From NCBI GenBank assembly GCA_965249045.1, contig OZ252213.1, positions 1,426,001 to 1,490,000 of the forward strand: a stretch of 64,000 nt of DNA, given 5' to 3'. A program made the translations under genes and the position numbers. This DNA is from Nemesobacter sp965249045. Lineage in GTDB: Bacteria > Desulfobacterota_D > UBA1144 > Nemesobacterales > Nemesobacteraceae. Shown in pieces: positions 61,697 through 64,000 of this stretch (within the stretch, counting starts at the first letter, position 1; each line of letters starts with the position of its first letter). The notes beneath the pieces are model-generated. The model ran no database searches. It saw only the letters and a list, made by a program, of their open reading frames with translations, and was not told where the DNA came from.

Positions 61697-61730
61697 GGCA
61701 AAAATGTCCGGAGCGTACGCAGGCACCGTT

Positions 61731-63911
61731 TCAGTTCACATCACTCAGTGGCGGGTGTGAGGTTTCCGTTAATCTCTCAACCGAGATAACTCCCCCAAGA
61801 TTTTTAAGGGATTCAATAAGTTTTTCAAGTTGCGCAATGTTTTCCACCGCCACTTCAAACCTCGCGTCTCCCTGTCCAATCTTATCTTCGCTTATATCAG
61901 CCTTGACAATGTCAACATTCAGACCTGAGACCGTAGTTGTGAGTTCGGAGAGTATACCTTTTCTGTTTTCACATCTCACCAAAAGAGCGATCGGTATCCG
62001 CCCCGAATACTCATCGTTCCAAGCAACATTTATTCTCCTTTCAGGAGAGACTTCAAGCAATCTGGGGCAATTGTACACATGCACTGTTATTCCTCTGCCC
62101 CTGGTTATGAAACCTATGATCCTTTCCCCGGGAATAGGATTGCAGCACTTGCCGAACTTTATAAGTATGTTGTCATACCTTTTGACGAGCACCGCGTCTT
62201 TGTACTCGTCCTTGGAAATCCTGTTCATTATATTTTTTATTCTTTTGTTTTTCTCGGCGCCTTCGGCGAATTTTCTGGGATGCATTACCTTAAGAAGATC
62301 GTTTACCGCGGCGTTGCCAAATCCGACCGCCCTGTAAAAATCCTTTATTCCAGAGAATTGAAGTTTTGTGAGGGACTCGTCAAGCTTTTCCTTTTCAAGC
62401 ATCTTACGCAGGTTGAGTCCTTTCGCTGCAAACTTCCTCTGAGCTATTATCTCTCCCACCTGCTCGGCCCTTTGGTTTTCCTCCTGTCTCAGCCAGCTCC
62501 TTATTCTGTTTTTGGCTTTTGAAGTTACAACGAAATCAAGCCACTGCCTGTTGGGAACCTTGTCCTTGGAAGTTACGACCTTCACGATGTCTCCTGTTTT
62601 CAGCTTGTGGTCAAGGGGAACCAGTTTGCGGTTAACAAAGGCCTGGGAGCAGTGATTCCCTATATCGGTGTGAATTGAATAGGCAAAGTCAACCGGAGTC
62701 GCGCCCACGGGAAGCTCAATGAGGTCAGCGTTAGGGGTGTAGACGTATACTACATCCAGTATGAGTTCTCCTTTTATGGCCTCAAGGTACTCCGTTGAGT
62801 CCTTTATGTCCTTTAGCTCGACCAGATGACGAAGGTTTGAGTAGATTTTCTCGTTTCCGTTTTCTACCGAATTTCTTTCCTTGTACCTCCAGTGAGCCGC
62901 AACTCCGTATTCAGCAATCCGGTGCATCTGCTCCGTTCGTATCTGGATCTCCATCTGTTCTCCGAACGGCCCTATTACAGCTGTATGCAGGGACTGGTAA
63001 TTATTGGCCTTCGGAAGAGCTATGTAGTCTTTTATTCTCCCCGGAATCGGTTTCCACAAGGAATGTACAGCGCCCAGAACCTGATAGCATTCGTTTTCGG
63101 TTTTTGTAACAATCCGAAAGCCCAGGATATCGTAAATATTGTGCAGGCTTATATTCCCCTTTTTCATCTTGCTGTAGATGCCGTATAAATGCTTGAACCT
63201 CCACGAAACATCGCCGCGAACCTCGAACTCCTTCATCTTCTTGGTGATAAGCGAGGCGATTTCGTTGGTGTATTTCTCCCAATCTTTTTTCTTTGAGGAC
63301 ACGGTTTCGCAAATACGGTCGTATTCACCAGGTTCTGAGAACTTAAACGCCAGATCTTCAAGTTCAACCGAGATCCAGTTTATCCCGAGGCGGTGGGCAA
63401 GCGGCGCGTAAATCTCCATAGTCTCGCCGGCGATTCTTTTCCGTCTTTCCTCAGGCAGGTACTCAAGGGTTCTCATGTTATGGAGCCTGTCGGCGAGTTT
63501 TATGAAAACAACCCTTATGTCCTCCGCCGTGGCGAGTATCAGTTTGCGGAAGCTTTCGGCCTGTTTTTCCACGTCTGAGACATGGGGAAGACGGCTTATC
63601 TTCGTGGTGGCGTCAACGAGAAAAGCTATCTCTCCCCCGAAAAGCCGCTCGATTTCCTCGCGGGTCGCCAGGGTGTCCTCTATCGTGTCGTGAAGAAGTC
63701 CGGTGACTATGGAGGAGACGTCAAGGTTTAAGTTCGCGAGTATGGAGGAAACCTCGAGAGGATGACTCAGGTAGGGCTCTCCCGAAACTCTTTTCTGGCC
63801 GGAGTGAACCTTGGCCGAATACACGTAGGCCTTTTTTATGAAGTCAAGATCTCCGTTCGTGATATCCGAATAGACGCTGACTTTGTCAATGATGTCGTTT
63901 AACCTGATCAC
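61731..63911 (-). CDS. rel: bifunctional (p)ppGpp synthetase/hydrolase, Rel/SpoT family
   Basis: Makes and degrades the stringent-response alarmone, 726 residues. The N-terminal HD hydrolase domain has SHPLEVSSIL and LLHDTIEDT. The synthetase domain contains RIKDYIALPKANNYQSLHTA, whose RxKD motif marks bifunctional Rel/SpoT enzymes rather than RelA (ExDD). A TGS domain follows (VYVYTPNADLIELPVGATPV), then the zinc-finger-like CCNPIPGERIIGF and a C-terminal ACT domain (LLVRCENRKGILSELT). It is the only such gene in the window. Confidence 0.95.
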   Translation of the reverse strand: MIRLNDIIDKVSVYSDITNGDLDFIKKAYVYSAKVHSGQKRVSGEPYLSHPLEVSSILANLNLDVSSIVTGLLHDTIEDTLATREEIERLFGGEIAFLVDATTKISRLPHVSDVEKQAESFRKLILATAEDIRVVFIKLADRLHNMRTLEYLPEERRKRIAGETMEIYAPLAHRLGINWISVELEDLAFKFSEPGEYDRICETVSSKKKDWEKYTNEIASLITKKMKEFEVRGDVSWRFKHLYGIYSKMKKGNISLHNIYDILGFRIVTKTENECYQVLGAVHSLWKPIPGRIKDYIALPKANNYQSLHTAVIGPFGEQMEIQIRTEQMHRIAEYGVAAHWRYKERNSVENGNEKIYSNLRHLVELKDIKDSTEYLEAIKGELILDVVYVYTPNADLIELPVGATPVDFAYSIHTDIGNHCSQAFVNRKLVPLDHKLKTGDIVKVVTSKDKVPNRQWLDFVVTSKAKNRIRSWLRQEENQRAEQVGEIIAQRKFAAKGLNLRKMLEKEKLDESLTKLQFSGIKDFYRAVGFGNAAVNDLLKVMHPRKFAEGAEKNKRIKNIMNRISKDEYKDAVLVKRYDNILIKFGKCCNPIPGERIIGFITRGRGITVHVYNCPRLLEVSPERRINVAWNDEYSGRIPIALLVRCENRKGILSELTTTVSGLNVDIVKADISEDKIGQGDARFEVAVENIAQLEKLIESLKNLGGVISVERLTETSHPPLSDVN

Positions 63912-63926
63912 AGAAGCGCAAACACC

Positions 63927-64000
63927 TCACTTGAGCCCGAACTTTCTGAGAAAAGAGGGGCCGTATACATTCTCCCTTCTCGCATCCCGGGCGACGGCAA
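63927..64000 (-). CDS. Partial CDS, C-terminus only, product unknown
   Basis: The last 23 codons and TGA stop of a minus-strand gene whose start lies beyond the right edge. The tail reads ARRENVYGPSFLRKFGLK. It ends 15 bases before the rel start codon, consistent with an upstream operon member. I cannot identify the family from this fragment; other frames in these 74 bases are also open, so the assignment is tentative. Confidence 0.5.
   Translation of the reverse strand, partial: AVARDARRENVYGPSFLRKFGLK

Noticed and set aside
1..64000. CRISPR array, rRNA operon, prophage or toxin-antitoxin and defence modules
   Set aside because: No regularly spaced repeats, rRNA sequence, phage structural genes or recognisable defence proteins were seen; the only mobile DNA is the nested insertion sequence.

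Overview
The window looks like core chromosome of a Gram-negative bacterium of moderate GC content. Outer-membrane genes (bamA, skp, a LolC/LolD exporter, fabZ) sit beside a standard bacterial translation and transcription block. The ferredoxin, cobalamin-dependent MetH, the likely [4Fe-4S] PurF and the frequent AGA/AGG and ATA codons suggest a deep-branching proteobacterium-like lineage such as Desulfobacterota or Candidatus Dadabacteria. That placement is a guess from general impression, because no search could be run.

Layout. 1-12.9 kb, minus strand: the N-terminal part of ATP-dependent PEP carboxykinase, two paralogous alpha/beta hydrolases, a small unknown protein, endonuclease III, a 7Fe/8Fe-type ferredoxin, secG-tpiA-aminotransferase-def, an HU/IHF protein, metH and a metallo-beta-lactamase-fold hydrolase. 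13.0-14.6 kb, plus strand: threonine synthase followed by a MoaD/ThiS-like sulfur-carrier protein. 14.7-17.4 kb, minus strand: hrcA-grpE-dnaJ, without dnaK. 17.5-20.9 kb: a nested transposon, an ISNCY-type element whose transposase gene is split by a complete IS256-family element. 21.1-35.1 kb: lpdA-lipB-TPR protein, a half-size EamA protein (minus), a receiver-like protein, ilvE, pepA (minus), then a six-gene plus-strand run (M20 peptidase, CbiX-like, HAD, acyl-CoA synthetase, purL, purF).

35.1-50.9 kb, minus strand: the classical block tRNA-Thr/Tyr/Gly/Thr-tuf-tRNA-Trp-secE-nusG-rplKAJL-rpoBC, followed by valS. 51.1-64.0 kb, minus strand: a bifunctional rel homologue, lepB, pyrR-pyrB-pyrC, lysS, lolC-lolD, bamA, skp and fabZ, plus the last codons of an unknown gene at the right edge. 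Many genes in the long runs overlap by 4-11 bases or abut, which points to co-transcription and translational coupling.

I did not find a clear new multi-gene system. The best observations are small. The transposon nesting can be read to the base. hrcA and lpdA each have a good sigma70-type promoter so close to the ATG that the mRNAs would be nearly leaderless. secG has an in-frame stop inside what looks like a longer coding tail. The tuf gene has codon choice unlike its ribosomal neighbours. A threonine synthase is paired with a sulfur-carrier-like protein. No CRISPR array, rRNA operon or riboswitch was recognised.
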